Assembly (NCBI GenBank): GCA_004144595.1
Contig: SEEM01000024.1
Span: forward strand, 1-46,926
DNA length: 46,926 nucleotides
Direction of reading: 5' to 3'
Origin: Hyphomicrobiales bacterium
Lineage (GTDB): Bacteria; Pseudomonadota; Alphaproteobacteria; Rhizobiales; Beijerinckiaceae
In this document: piece after piece, positions 8,566-17,569 of the stretch
Layout: each line of letters starts with the position of its first letter
Position numbering within the stretch: position 1 is the first letter of the stretch
The notes under the pieces: generated by a model
Told to the model about the DNA's origin: nothing
The model's database searches: none
The model's input: only the letters and a program-made list of their open reading frames with translations
Position numbers and translations under genes: made by a program

Positions 8566-8955
8566 TGACGGCCTCCATTAAATCATACGAATACGCTGAT
8601 TTAAGATAACGGGATTTGTTTATTATCGAAGAGCGTGCGTCGATATTTCTATCTCTACGTGTATTAAGGGCCTTCCCAACAAGACTCTACGCAGGCTGCC
8701 CACTAACTCAAATACGAAGTTCCTATATGATAGATAGAGGATTTCTATGTATTAGAGCGTGCACATTGGATGTGACGAGAGGATGAAGATTGTGCGGATG
8801 GTCTTCTGGGGTGCCGCCAAGGCCTTGGCTACGATGGCCCATTCGAGGATTCGATGGCGGGCGCGGCGCACACGATGAGCCGTTTCAGTAGCGGAAAGGC
8901 CCGTCTCCGTGAGTGACGGACTCTACTCAAATCTGGAGGAGGATCGGGGCTCAGG
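8566..8955. other. Intergenic, AT-rich patch upstream of the transport operon
   Basis: No gene recognised. Bases 8575-8760 are clearly richer in A and T than the rest of the window and probably hold the promoter of the minus-strand transport operon, but no clear -35/-10 pair stands out. Bases 8760-8955 return to high GC and may be eroded mobile-element DNA. Confidence 0.5.
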
Positions 8956-9081
8956 TCACGCGGCGCGGGAATCGCGGACGGACAGCGTGACGGTGCGGCC
9001 GCGCGCTATCTCGCGCAGCGCCGTCCTCACCTTCACGTTCAGGTAGTAAGATCCCGACTTGGTAGCGAAGGGACGGGGCAT
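8956..9081 (-). pseudogene. Integrase N-terminal remnant next to tRNA-Leu
   Basis: A 41-codon reading frame starting MPRPFATKSGSYYLNVKV and continuing with LREIARGRTVTLSV. This matches by eye the first residues of phage-type tyrosine integrases (DUF6538-like N-terminus). The frame then stops and no catalytic domain follows. It begins 93 bp beyond the 3' end of tRNA-Leu and points away from it, the position expected of an integrase in an element inserted at a tRNA 3' end. I read it as a decayed island integrase. Confidence 0.55.
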
Positions 9082-9173
9082 CGCAAGGGCCATGTGCGAA
9101 ACCGCTGTGTGAAAGCGGATAGCCGATAAGCCCTTACAAAACCGTAGCTCTTTGTCCTGCTGAGGAAAAAGAG

Positions 9174-9260
9174 TGGTGCCCAGGAGAGGACTCGAACCTC
9201 CACGCCCTTGCGAGCGCCAGCACCTGAAGCTGGTGCGTCTACCAATTCCGCCACCTGGGC
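9174..9260 (-). tRNA. tRNA-Leu (CAG anticodon)
   Basis: An 87-nt class II tRNA with encoded CCA. The acceptor stem GCCCAGG pairs with CCTGGGC. The anticodon stem CCAGC/GCTGG encloses loop TTCAGGT, giving anticodon CAG. There is a long variable arm (GGCGCTCGCAAGGGCGT region) and a T arm with GTTCGAGTC. The 3' end borders an integrase remnant, so it is a likely former integration site. Confidence 0.97.
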
Positions 9261-9270
9261 AACGGCGGTT

Positions 9271-9299
9271 CGTTTACGGGGGCCGAGTCGTCCTGTCAA
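9271..9299 (-). promoter_or_regulatory. Candidate promoter of tRNA-Leu
   Basis: On the minus strand TTGACA (9299-9294) is followed after 17 nt by TAAACG (9276-9271), ten bases before the tRNA 5' end. The -35 is perfect and the -10 is weak. Confidence 0.5.
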
Positions 9300-9548
9300 C
9301 GGCCCTGTCGCGGCGAAATGAATTTGTTCTTAGGGCGCCTGTGGAAACCGCGTTCGAGCGACTGTGCGGATCGATAGGATATCCCTGCCTGGGGCAGGTA
9401 GCCGGCATGGCAGGTTTGGAGCCTCGCTTTCCGGATAGGGCGGAACGACGCAGGGCGCCGATGGGGGAGGCATCGGCTGCAAAAGGCATTTCCACTTTGG
9501 CGGAACATGATCTAGGAGGGCAGAAGCATTCTAAACGGAGCTTTCGCG

Positions 9549-10553
9549 ATGGCTTCCCAAGCCCCGGCCCAGCAACTCGTCACGGTCTTCGGCGGCTCCG
9601 GTTTCGTCGGCCGCCATGTCGTGCGTGCGCTCGCCAAGCGCGGCTATCGGGTGCGTGTCGCCGTGCGCCGGCCGGATCTCGCCAATTTCCTCCAGCCGAT
9701 CGGCACCGTCGGCCAGATTCATGCCGTTCAGGCCAATCTGCGCTATCCCGCTTCGGTTGCTGCGGCCGTCAAGGGCGCGGCCGCGGTCGTGAATCTCGTC
9801 GGCATCATGCAGGAGCAGGGCCGGCAGAGCTTCTCTGCCGTGCAGGCGAACGGCGCGCGCGCCATCGCCCAGGCCTGCGCCGCCGCCGGAATCGGGCGTC
9901 TGGTTCATGTCTCGGCGCTGGGTGCCACCGCCGAATCGGGTTCGATCTATGCCCGTTCCAAGGCCGAGGGCGAGGCGGCGATGTTCGCCTCCGTGCCGGG
10001 TGCGGTCGTGCTGCAGCCGTCGGTGATGTTCGGGCCGGAGGACACGTTCTTCAACCGCTTCGCGTCGCTGGTCCGTATGTTGCCGGTGGTGCCCCTCGTC
10101 GGCGACGGCGCAACCAAGTTCCAGCCCGCCTTCGTCGGCGATGTCGCCGAGATCGTCGCCCGTGCCGTCGACGGTGCGGCTCAAGGTGGCCGTGTCTACG
10201 AGCTCGGCGGGCCGGAGGTGCAGAGCCTGCGTGAGATCGTCGAGAACGTCTGCAAGGTGACCGGCCGCAAGCGTCTGCTCGCGCCGCTGCCGTTCCCGCT
10301 GGCGCGGATCATGGGTAGCGTCCTGCAGGTCGCCGATACGCTGACGCTCGGCCTGATCCCGGACGAGCTCGTGATGACCCGCGATCAGGTCACGCTGCTC
10401 GCAAGCGACAACGTCGTCTCGGCTGAAGCAAAAGCCGAAGGCCGCGACTTCGCCGGGCTCGGATTGGCGCCGACCTCGTCGGAGGCGGTCGTCTCCTCCT
10501 ATCTCTGGCGCTTCCGCAAGACCGGTCAGTTCGACACGCTCCAGGTTCGCTGA
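9549..10553 (+). CDS. Complex I NDUFA9-like NAD(P)-binding protein
   Basis: 334 residues, an atypical short-chain dehydrogenase fold. GGSGFVGRHVVRAL at about residues 15-28 is the Rossmann dinucleotide loop. The YARSK segment near residue 135 resembles the YxxxK of extended SDRs. The family is related to the NDUFA9 accessory subunit of respiratory complex I and is common in Alphaproteobacteria, where its exact role is not settled. GGAG lies 8 nt before the ATG. It is followed 20 bp later by a HAD hydrolase in the same direction. Confidence 0.85.
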   Translation: MASQAPAQQLVTVFGGSGFVGRHVVRALAKRGYRVRVAVRRPDLANFLQPIGTVGQIHAVQANLRYPASVAAAVKGAAAVVNLVGIMQEQGRQSFSAVQANGARAIAQACAAAGIGRLVHVSALGATAESGSIYARSKAEGEAAMFASVPGAVVLQPSVMFGPEDTFFNRFASLVRMLPVVPLVGDGATKFQPAFVGDVAEIVARAVDGAAQGGRVYELGGPEVQSLREIVENVCKVTGRKRLLAPLPFPLARIMGSVLQVADTLTLGLIPDELVMTRDQVTLLASDNVVSAEAKAEGRDFAGLGLAPTSSEAVVSSYLWRFRKTGQFDTLQVR

Positions 10554-10573
10554 ACGGCGGACCGGGCTAGGCC

Positions 10574-11254
10574 ATGTCGTTCGATCTCGTCATCTATGAT
10601 TGCGACGGCACGCTGATCGACACCGAGACGCTCTATGGCGAGATCAGCCTCGCCATGTGCCAGGAGATCGGCCTGAGCCACTGGACGCTCGACCATTATG
10701 TCGATGAACTCGTCGGCATCCCCTGGGCCGACGGTATGAAGATCATCGAGGCCGCTCTTGGACGGCCTCTCCCTGCCGATTTCGAAGCGCGCATCGAGAA
10801 CGCTGTCGCTCTGCGTCTGGAAACCGAATTGCGCGCGCTTCCGGGCGTGCGGGAGGCGCTGACCCTGATCGCCGGGCGGCGCTGCGTGGCGTCCTCGACG
10901 GTGCTCGAGCCGCTCAGGCGCAATCTTGCGCTTGCCGGCCTGATCGACCTGTTCGATCCCCATGTCTTTTCGGCTTCGCAGGTGGCGCGCGGCAAGCCGT
11001 CGCCGGATGTCTTCCTGTTCGCGGCGTCGCAGATGGGTACGGAAGCTAGGCGCTGCCTCGTTCTGGAGGATTCGGTGCCGGGCGTGCTGGCGGCGCGGGC
11101 GGCAGGGATGCAGGTCGCGGGCTTCACCGGTGTCGCCCATGACAAGGCGCGGATGCGCGAGCGCCTGCTGGCCGCCGGTGCGGCCGTTGTTATCGACGAT
11201 TACAGGGATTGGCCGGCGCAGGCGGCGCGTCTCGCGAGCGAACGCGCCGCCTGA
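10574..11254 (+). CDS. HAD-superfamily hydrolase
   Basis: 226 residues. Motif I is DCDGTLIDTE (about residues 9-18), with the nucleophile and acid aspartates. A helical cap follows, then SSTV (motif II), GKPSPDVFL with the motif III lysine, and LEDSVPGV (motif IV). This is the beta-phosphoglucomutase/phosphatase-like subfamily; the substrate is unknown. Its position 20 bp after the NDUFA9-like gene suggests co-transcription. It converges with the dehydrogenase gene downstream. Confidence 0.9.
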   Translation: MSFDLVIYDCDGTLIDTETLYGEISLAMCQEIGLSHWTLDHYVDELVGIPWADGMKIIEAALGRPLPADFEARIENAVALRLETELRALPGVREALTLIAGRRCVASSTVLEPLRRNLALAGLIDLFDPHVFSASQVARGKPSPDVFLFAASQMGTEARRCLVLEDSVPGVLAARAAGMQVAGFTGVAHDKARMRERLLAAGAAVVIDDYRDWPAQAARLASERAA

Positions 11255-11281
11255 GTTGCCGGACGGTGAGAGACTGGCGCG

Positions 11282-12277
11282 TCAGAGCATGCTCGGCAGC
11301 ACGCGGTCCGGCGGCTTGTGGCCGTCCATGAAGGTCTTGATGTTGACGATGACCTTCTCCCCCATGTCGGAGCGGCCCTCATGCGTGGCCGAACCCATAT
11401 GCGGGAGAACCACGACCTTGTGCTGGCGCGCCAGCTTCAGCAGGCGCGGGTTGACCGCCGGCTCGCTCTCGAACACGTCGAGCCCGGCGCCGGCGAGTTC
11501 GCCGGCTTCCAGCATGCGGGCAAGCGCCGTCTCGTCGACGACCTCGCCGCGGGCGGTGTTCACCAGGATGGCGTCCGGCTTCATCAGCTTGAGGCGGCGC
11601 GCCGAGAGCAGGTGATAGGTCGCTGGCGTATGCGGGCAATTGACCGAGACGATGTCCATCCGCGCCAGCATCTGGTCGAGCGAATCCCAATAGGTCGCGT
11701 CGAGCTTTTCCTCGATGCGCGGGTCGACCCGGCGCCGGTTATGATAGTGGATCGACAGGCCGAAGGCCGCGGCCCGCTTCGCCAGCGCCTGGCCGATGCG
11801 GCCCATGCCGACGATGCCTAGGCGCTTGCCGGTGATGCGCCGGCCGAGCATCCAGGTCGGCGACCAGCCGGCCCAGTCGTCGTCTGGGATGACGCGGGCA
11901 CCCTCGGCGATGCGGCGGGCGACGGCGAGGATCAGCGCGATCGTCATGTCGGCTGTGTCGTCGGTCAGCACGCCCGGCGTGTTGGTGACGGTGATGCCGC
12001 GCTGCACCGCGCTGGCGACGTCGATATTGTCGACGCCGTTGCCGAAATTGGCGATCAGGCGCAATTGCTCGCCGGCCTGGGCGATCACGGCGGCGTCGAT
12101 CTTGTCGGTCACGGTCGGAACGAGCACGTCGGCGGTCTTCACCGCTTCGACGAGCGCCGCCTGCGACATCGGCTTGTCGTCGATATTGAGCTGGGCGTCG
12201 AACAATTCGCGCATCCGGGTTTCGACCACGGCGGGCAGTTTGCGAGTCACCACCACCAAGGGTTTCTTCTTCGACAT
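11282..12277 (-). CDS. D-2-hydroxyacid dehydrogenase (glyoxylate/hydroxypyruvate reductase type)
   Basis: 331 residues from MSKKKPLVVV. NAD-binding motif GMGRIGQALAKR sits near the centre; a catalytic Arg lies in NTARGEVVDE, and the catalytic His in LPHMGSAT near the C-terminus. This is the GyaR/GhrB branch, which reduces glyoxylate or hydroxypyruvate; which one cannot be told here. A start nine bases upstream (12286) is also possible. It is divergent from the SH3-domain gene. Confidence 0.88.
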   Translation of the reverse strand: MSKKKPLVVVTRKLPAVVETRMRELFDAQLNIDDKPMSQAALVEAVKTADVLVPTVTDKIDAAVIAQAGEQLRLIANFGNGVDNIDVASAVQRGITVTNTPGVLTDDTADMTIALILAVARRIAEGARVIPDDDWAGWSPTWMLGRRITGKRLGIVGMGRIGQALAKRAAAFGLSIHYHNRRRVDPRIEEKLDATYWDSLDQMLARMDIVSVNCPHTPATYHLLSARRLKLMKPDAILVNTARGEVVDETALARMLEAGELAGAGLDVFESEPAVNPRLLKLARQHKVVVLPHMGSATHEGRSDMGEKVIVNIKTFMDGHKPPDRVLPSML

Positions 12278-12454
12278 GGCGGTCACCCCTCCGTCATTGG
12301 CCGTATCGGCCTGATATCCTCAACCCGCCATTAACCCTGGTGGCCCAGGAATGGGAATTGTTGCGCGGCACCATATCCGTGTCTAGGCGGCGGCGCGACG
12401 GATGACAACTTGACCCTTCGCCGGGGTTGAGCGGGATACGAAGGAGAAGGCGGC

Positions 12455-12985
12455 ATGAAGGTCTCGTCGATGCGCTGCCTGGCCCTGACGGCGTTGGCCG
12501 TCATCGGCTTGCCCGCGGCCGCCTACAGCCAGGATATGCAGGCCGGGTCGGTCACCGGGCTGCCGGTACCGCGCTATGTCAGCCTGAAGACGGACCGCGT
12601 GAACCTGCGCGAAGGGCCCTCGAAAGAGCACCGCACGCGCTGGGTCTATCAGCGCGCCGGCCTGCCGATGGAGGTCACCGCGGAATTCGAGACCTGGCGC
12701 CGCGTCCGCGATGCCGACGGCACCGAAGGCTGGGTGCTGCACAGCCTGCTCTCCGGCCGCCGGACGGCGCTCGTCGCGCCCTGGTCGAAGAAGAAGGAAG
12801 AGAATTTTCCGATGCGCAGCGCCGCGAACGAGGAGGCTGCCGTGGTCGCCCGGCTGCAGCCCGGCGTCGTCGCCAGTGTCGCCTCATGCACGAATACCTG
12901 GTGCCGCGTCAGCGTCGGCAACATCAACGGCTTCATCCGTCAGGAGCGGCTCTGGGGCGTCTATCCCAACGAGAAGGTCGACTGA
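12455..12985 (+). CDS. Secreted SH3-domain protein
   Basis: 176 residues. A signal peptide ends near AAAYSQD (about residue 24). Two bacterial SH3-like units follow: the first around VNLREGPSKEHRTRWVY to WVLHSLLSGRR, the second around NFPMRSAANEEAAVVARL to GFIRQERLWGVYP. Such proteins bind or probe cell-wall material in the periplasm. AAGGAG lies upstream of the ATG. It sits between the hydroxyacid dehydrogenase and irr. Confidence 0.85.
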   Translation: MKVSSMRCLALTALAVIGLPAAAYSQDMQAGSVTGLPVPRYVSLKTDRVNLREGPSKEHRTRWVYQRAGLPMEVTAEFETWRRVRDADGTEGWVLHSLLSGRRTALVAPWSKKKEENFPMRSAANEEAAVVARLQPGVVASVASCTNTWCRVSVGNINGFIRQERLWGVYPNEKVD

Positions 12986-13172
12986 GCGGCGCTGCGACGG
13001 CGCCGGGCGGCATCGCTATGCGCTCGCGATAGGCGGCGGTGCCGTACCGGACCCGTGGGGCTCCCGGCGTAGCCTGGACAGCCGCAGCTAGCAAAGCCCG
13101 GCGAATGCACGCCGCAAAATCGGCGAATCGACGAAGCGTATTTTCATCCCTCCCAAAATGAAGGGACGCGTG

Positions 13173-13637
13173 TCAGCTATCGATCTTGCGCAGCCGCACC
13201 ACGACGTCGACCCGCGCGATCTCGTAGCCCTTGGGCGGAACCGGCAGGCTGGCGACGTCGATCTCGTCGGCGGGAATGTCGATCACCCGGTTCTCGCCGT
13301 CGACGACGAAATGATGGTGGTCGTGATCGGCGGTGTCGAAATAGGCCTTGGCACCGTCGAGCGTGAGCTCGCGCAGCAGGCCGGCCTCCGTGAACTGTCG
13401 CAGCGTATTGTAGATCGTCGCGAGCGAGACCGGGATGCGTTCCTTCATCGCCTCTTCGAACAGCATCTCGGCGCTGACATGGCGCTGGCCCTTGGCGAAG
13501 AGCACCCAGCCGAGCGAGACGCGCTGGCGGGTGGGGCGCAACCCGACGCGCCGTAGCTTTTGACGGATGTCGTTGAAGGGGCAGCCCTGCCGCACCGGCG
13601 TCCCGTAGCCCTGGTCCTGGGAGGTCAGGTCGCTCAT
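13173..13637 (-). CDS. irr: Iron response regulator Irr (Fur family)
   Basis: 154 residues. The N-terminal extension carries GCPFND (Cys19-Pro20), where Irr proteins have a haem regulatory motif. The winged-helix part includes LRPTRQRVSLGWVLF and ATIYNTLRQFTEAG. The histidine cluster HDHHHF (105-110) is typical of Irr rather than Fur. In rhizobia Irr represses or activates iron and haem genes and is degraded when haem is present. It is divergent from fabA, an arrangement I recall from other Hyphomicrobiales. Confidence 0.88.
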   Translation of the reverse strand: MSDLTSQDQGYGTPVRQGCPFNDIRQKLRRVGLRPTRQRVSLGWVLFAKGQRHVSAEMLFEEAMKERIPVSLATIYNTLRQFTEAGLLRELTLDGAKAYFDTADHDHHHFVVDGENRVIDIPADEIDVASLPVPPKGYEIARVDVVVRLRKIDS

Positions 13638-14097
13638 GCCTTGTTGTTACCCCTCATGCGCAACGAACGTGCGGACGCTCCGCCAGGCGAGTGAAGCTTA
13701 CTTCGACAAATGTAAGGTCTCGGGCGACGCGTCGCAAGCGCGCAGCCTCGACCGGGCTCCTGACGAGCCCTGTCCGGCGCGCTGGATCGGGGTTCAGGCG
13801 GTCGCGACCGGGCTGGTGATCGCGGCGGCGCAATGGCTGGTCTCTGGCGGGCAGGCGCTGGCCGTTGCGCCGGTGCGCGACGTCTGGACGAGGGGCATCA
13901 CTGTTGATCGGATCGGTTGCGGTGTCGGCGCGGCTGATCGCGGTCGCCGCCGGGACGCTCCGGCCGGATGGCGCGGGTTTTGAGTGGCCCGCTGCGCTGA
14001 AGATCGCCTGCGCCCTTTCGTTTCCGGCTTCCGCCGTGTTAGGCACGGCAGACGAGACACCGGCCGAATCCGGCGGGTGCCAGGGAGCCTCACGGGA
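13638..14097. other. Intergenic region between irr and fabA
   Basis: 460 bp without a gene I can support. It must contain the promoters of both irr and the fab genes. A short dyad CTTAC (13697-13701) / GTAAG (13712-13716) lies near the irr side. No clear iron-control box, promoter pair or RNA gene was seen. Confidence 0.4.
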
Positions 14098-14610
14098 ATG
14101 CAGCGTCAGTCGTCTTTCAGCTACGAGGAGATCCTCACCTGCGGTCGCGGGGAACTGTTCGGGCCGGGCAATGCGCAGTTGCCGCTGCCACCGATGCTGA
14201 TGTTCGACCGCATCGTCGAGATTGCCGAAGAGGGCGGTGCGCACGGCAAGGGCATGGTCCGCGCCGAGTTCGACATCAAGCCTGACCTCTGGTTCTTCGA
14301 CTGCCATTTCAAGGGCGATCCCGTGATGCCGGGCTGCCTCGGTCTCGATGCGCTTTGGCAGCTTACCGGCTTCTTCCTCGGCTGGCTCGGGCTGCCGGGC
14401 CGCGGCCGTGCGCTCGGCGTCGGCGAGGTCAAGTTCGCCGATCAAGTCCTGCCGTCGGTCAAGAAAGTCGTCTACGGAGTCGACTTCAAGCGCGTCTTCA
14501 AGTCGAAGCTCGTCCTCGGCATCGCCGACGGCTGGCTGGAGGCCGATGGTAAGCGCATCTACACGGTCAGCGACATGCGCGTCGGCCTGTTCAAGCCGGA
14601 AGCCGCCTGA
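14098..14610 (+). CDS. fabA: 3-hydroxydecanoyl-ACP dehydratase/isomerase
   Basis: 170 residues, the length of FabA. Catalytic His70 in [15 protein letters not shown] and Asp84 in [10 protein letters not shown] fall at the same positions as in the E. coli enzyme. It dehydrates 3-hydroxydecanoyl-ACP and isomerises trans-2 to cis-3-decenoyl-ACP, the branch point of anaerobic unsaturated fatty acid synthesis in the cytoplasm. First of the fabA-fabB-fabI set; fabB starts 114 bp downstream. Confidence 0.97.
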   Translation: MQRQSSFSYEEILTCGRGELFGPGNAQLPLPPMLMFDRIVEIAEEGGAHGKGMVRAEFDIKPDLWFFDCHFKGDPVMPGCLGLDALWQLTGFFLGWLGLPGRGRALGVGEVKFADQVLPSVKKVVYGVDFKRVFKSKLVLGIADGWLEADGKRIYTVSDMRVGLFKPEAA

Positions 14611-14724
14611 GGAAAAACGCAGTCCGACCTTGCGCCTAGCTGCCGGTCGGTCCATTTGCGCGATATGAATCCAGGAAGCGGCCGGGCTTGGCCCCGCCGC
14701 ATGCTGAGAGCTGGAGTAGCGAGC

Positions 14725-15951
14725 ATGAGACGCGTCGTGGTCACCGGGATGGGTATCGTCTCGTCCATCGGCAACAACACGCAGGAGGTCCTGGCCTCGC
14801 TGCAATCGGCCAAATCCGGCATTTCATTCGTGCCGGATTTCGCCGAGCACGGCTTCCGCAGCCAGGTTGCCGGCGTTCCCTCGCTCGACCCGGCGACGGT
14901 GCTCGACCGGCGCGCCATGCGCTTCCATGGCGGCGGCTCGGCCTGGAATCAGGTCGCGATGGAGCAGGCGATCGCCGATGCCGGGCTTGAATCCGCCGAG
15001 ATCAGCAACGAGCGCACCGGTATCATCATGGGTTCCGGCGGCCCCTCGACCCGCGCCCTGATCGACGCGTATGACAAGGCCCGCGAGAGCGGCTCCTCGA
15101 AGAAAGTCGGCCCTTTCGCCGTGCCCAAGGGCATGTCCTCGACCGCCTCGGCCACGCTGGCGACCTGGTTCAAGATCAAGGGCGTCAACTATTCGATCTC
15201 CTCGGCCTGCGCGACCTCCAACCACTGCATCGGCAATGCCTACGAACTGATCCAGTGGGGCAAGCAGGATGTGATCTTCGCCGGTGGCTGCGAGGAGCTG
15301 GACTGGACGCTCTCCGTCCTCTTCGACGCCATGGGCGCGATGTCCTCCGACTTCAACGGCACGCCGGCCCGCGCCTCTCGCGCCTATGACGTAGCCCGCG
15401 ACGGCTTCGTCATCGCCGGCGGCGCCGGCGTCGTCGTGCTCGAGGAACTGGAGCATGCCAAGGCCCGCGGCGCCAAGATCTATGGCGAGATCGTCGGTTA
15501 TGGCGCGACCTCCGATGGCTACGACATGGTCGCCCCCTCAGGCGAGGGCGCGGTGCGCTGCATGCGCATGGCGCTGGAAGGCGTGAAGACCAAGATCGAC
15601 TACATCAACCCGCACGGCACCTCGACCCCGGTCGGCGACGCCAAGGAGATCGAGGCGATCCGAGAGGTCTTCGGCGTCGGCGACAAGGCGCCGCCGATCT
15701 CGGCGACCAAGTCGCTGACCGGCCATTCGCTCGGCGCCACCGGCGTGCAGGAGGCGATCTACTCGCTCTTGATGCTCAACAACGACTTCATCTGCGAAAG
15801 CGCCCATATCGAGGAGCTCGACCCGGCCTTCGCCGACATGCCGATCGTGCGCAAGCGCATCGACAATGCGGGCCTCGGCACCGTGCTCTCGAACTCCTTC
15901 GGTTTCGGCGGCACCAACGCCACCATCGTGATGAAGCGGCTGGAGGTCTGA
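14725..15951 (+). CDS. fabB: 3-oxoacyl-ACP synthase I
   Basis: 408 residues. Nucleophile Cys162 lies in [10 protein letters not shown]. The two catalytic histidines are in [11 protein letters not shown] and [11 protein letters not shown], and the C-terminal glycine-rich [11 protein letters not shown] loop is present. It elongates the cis-3-decenoyl-ACP made by FabA. I start at [10 protein letters not shown] (14725), since the upstream in-frame ATG at 14656 would add a non-conserved tail. The next gene begins 8 bp after the stop. Confidence 0.96.
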   Translation: MRRVVVTGMGIVSSIGNNTQEVLASLQSAKSGISFVPDFAEHGFRSQVAGVPSLDPATVLDRRAMRFHGGGSAWNQVAMEQAIADAGLESAEISNERTGIIMGSGGPSTRALIDAYDKARESGSSKKVGPFAVPKGMSSTASATLATWFKIKGVNYSISSACATSNHCIGNAYELIQWGKQDVIFAGGCEELDWTLSVLFDAMGAMSSDFNGTPARASRAYDVARDGFVIAGGAGVVVLEELEHAKARGAKIYGEIVGYGATSDGYDMVAPSGEGAVRCMRMALEGVKTKIDYINPHGTSTPVGDAKEIEAIREVFGVGDKAPPISATKSLTGHSLGATGVQEAIYSLLMLNNDFICESAHIEELDPAFADMPIVRKRIDNAGLGTVLSNSFGFGGTNATIVMKRLEV

Positions 15952-15959
15952 GAAGCGCC

Positions 15960-16232
15960 ATGCTCTTCATGGTGATCGAGCATTTCGATCAGGCCCGCGT
16001 GAAGGACGTCTACGCCCGCTTCCAGCATAGCGGGCGGATGGCGCCGGCCGGGCTGCGCTATATCGAAAGCTGGGTCTCGGCCGATCTTGGTCGCTGCTTC
16101 CAGATCATGGAATGCGACGATATCGCCCTGCTGCAGGAATGGGTCCGGCAGTGGAACGACCTCGTACGTTTCGAGATCGTGCCGGTCTCCACTTCGAAGG
16201 CCGCCGCTGCCGCGATCAACAAGACAGACTAA
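15960..16232 (+). CDS. DUF3303 family small protein
   Basis: 90 residues beginning MLFMVIEHF, a compact alpha/beta protein resembling the DUF3303 group (dimeric ferredoxin-like fold by inference). WVSADLGRCFQIMECDD is the most conserved-looking stretch. It begins 8 bp after fabB and precedes fabI, so it is probably co-transcribed with fatty acid genes. Its function is unknown. No signal peptide. Confidence 0.75.
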   Translation: MLFMVIEHFDQARVKDVYARFQHSGRMAPAGLRYIESWVSADLGRCFQIMECDDIALLQEWVRQWNDLVRFEIVPVSTSKAAAAAINKTD

Positions 16233-16372
16233 CCCAAGACCGACCAACGCTGGCACCGGCAATGGCCGGGCAATGCGGATATGCCGTTCAGAGTTAGACC
16301 GACCAGACCAGCCGACTGTCCCTCCGTTCTCCCGCCTTCGGGCCAGATCCTGAAGCCGCTTCCGAGTTTGCC

Positions 16373-17206
16373 ATGCTCCCGCTGATGCACAACAAGCGCG
16401 GCCTCATCATGGGCGTCGCCAATCAGAATTCCATCGCTTGGGGCATCGCCCGCACCCTGCACGCCCATGGCGCCGAGATCGCCTTCACCTATCAGGGCGA
16501 CGCGCTCGGCAAGCGTGTCCGGCCGCTGGCGGAGAGTATCGGCTCGACGCTGGTCCTGCCTTGCGATGTCGAGGACGCGGCTTCGGTCGACGCCACCTTC
16601 GCCGCGCTGGACGAGGCCTGGGGCGGCGATCCCGAGCGCAACACGCTCGACTTCATCGTCCATGCCATCGGCTTCTCCGACAAGAACGAGCTCAAGGGTC
16701 TCTATGCCGACACCAGCCGCGAGAATTTCTCGCGGACCATGGTGATCTCCTGCTTCTCCTTCACCGAGGTCGCCAAGCGCGCGGCTGAGCGCATGCCGAA
16801 GGGCGGCAGCATGATCACGCTGACCTATGGCGGCTCGACCCGGATCATGCCGAACTACAACGTCATGGGCGTCGCCAAGGCGGCGCTGGAGGCGAGCGTT
16901 CGCTATCTCGCCGGCGATTACGGCCCGCGCGGCATTCGCGTGAACGCGCTGTCGCCCGGGCCGGTGCGGACGCTGGCCGGCGCCGGCATCTCGGATGCGC
17001 GCGCCATGCTGTCCTGGCAGCGCGCCAATTCGCCGCTGCGCAAGTCGGTTTCGCTTGAAGAGATCGGTGGCTCGGCGCTCTATTACCTTTCGGATCTCTC
17101 CGGCGGTGTCACCGGCGACATCCATCATGTCGATGCCGGCTATCACATCACCTCGATGCCGGCGCTGGATTCGCTGCGCGCGGCCGACAGCGGTAACGGC
17201 GACTAG
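16373..17206 (+). CDS. fabI: Enoyl-ACP reductase (NADH)
   Basis: 277 residues. The nucleotide-binding loop is GVANQNSIAWGIA (about 14-26). Y162 and K169 in NYNVMGVAKA give the catalytic Tyr-x6-Lys of FabI, and Y152 lies in LTYGGS. It carries out the last reduction of each elongation cycle and is the triclosan target class. A start at 16385 (MHNKRGL) is equally possible because no clear Shine-Dalgarno precedes either. It lies 140 bp after the DUF3303 gene. Confidence 0.95.
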   Translation: MLPLMHNKRGLIMGVANQNSIAWGIARTLHAHGAEIAFTYQGDALGKRVRPLAESIGSTLVLPCDVEDAASVDATFAALDEAWGGDPERNTLDFIVHAIGFSDKNELKGLYADTSRENFSRTMVISCFSFTEVAKRAAERMPKGGSMITLTYGGSTRIMPNYNVMGVAKAALEASVRYLAGDYGPRGIRVNALSPGPVRTLAGAGISDARAMLSWQRANSPLRKSVSLEEIGGSALYYLSDLSGGVTGDIHHVDAGYHITSMPALDSLRAADSGNGD

Positions 17207-17259
17207 CCGGAACCCTATGGCCCGGGCGCGGTTTTCCTAGATCAAAAGGAGAGTGCGCG

Positions 17260-17505
17260 ATGGTGATGGTCAAATACGAGGTGGTCGAGCACGATGGCGG
17301 CTGGGCCTACAGGGCCGATGGAGCCTTGTCGGAAACCTTTCCGACCCACGACGCCGCCCTGAAGGCTGCGACCAAGGCCGCTGCCCGCCAGACAGTGGCG
17401 GGGAACACCGACGGCATCGTCTACCAGGATCAGAACGGCCGCTGGCATGAAGAGCTGGCGGACGGCCATGACCGACCTGCGACGCGGGTCGTCGACGGCG
17501 GCTGA
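17260..17505 (+). CDS. DUF2188-like small protein
   Basis: 81 residues. A short beta-rich domain: YEVVEHDGGWAYRADG, then a helix rich in Ala and Lys (HDAALKAATKAAARQ), then DGIVYQDQNGRWHEE. This matches the general DUF2188 pattern of one strand-helix-strand unit. GGAG lies 10 nt before the ATG. Function unknown, probably cytoplasmic. It ends just before a palindromic terminator shared with the convergent gene. Confidence 0.75.
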   Translation: MVMVKYEVVEHDGGWAYRADGALSETFPTHDAALKAATKAAARQTVAGNTDGIVYQDQNGRWHEELADGHDRPATRVVDGG

Positions 17506-17531
17506 TCCGCTTTCGATCGCATGTGCGCCAA

Positions 17532-17553
17532 ATAGGGCCGCTTGCGGCCCTAT
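17532..17553. terminator. Palindromic terminator between convergent genes
   Basis: ATAGGGCCG (17532-17540), loop CTTG, CGGCCCTAT (17545-17553): a perfect 9-bp stem with a stable CUUG tetraloop, placed between two convergent genes. No long T-run follows on either strand, so efficiency is uncertain. Confidence 0.55.
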
Positions 17554-17569
17554 GTCTTGCTGTTGTGCG

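Noticed and set aside
8783..8878. Short frame MKIVRMVFWGAAKAL with a weak GAGAGG upstream
   Set aside because: Unrecognised, Arg-rich end, lies in apparently eroded DNA; not enough to call a gene.
9039..9299. Minus-strand 86-codon frame containing VAQVAELVDAPASGAGARKG
   Set aside because: It is the translation of tRNA-Leu itself, a well-known spurious protein pattern.
13636..13983. Plus-strand 115-codon frame in the irr-fabA intergenic region
   Set aside because: No ribosome binding site, no family resemblance, unusual composition (MPCCYPSCATN); it overlaps the irr start.
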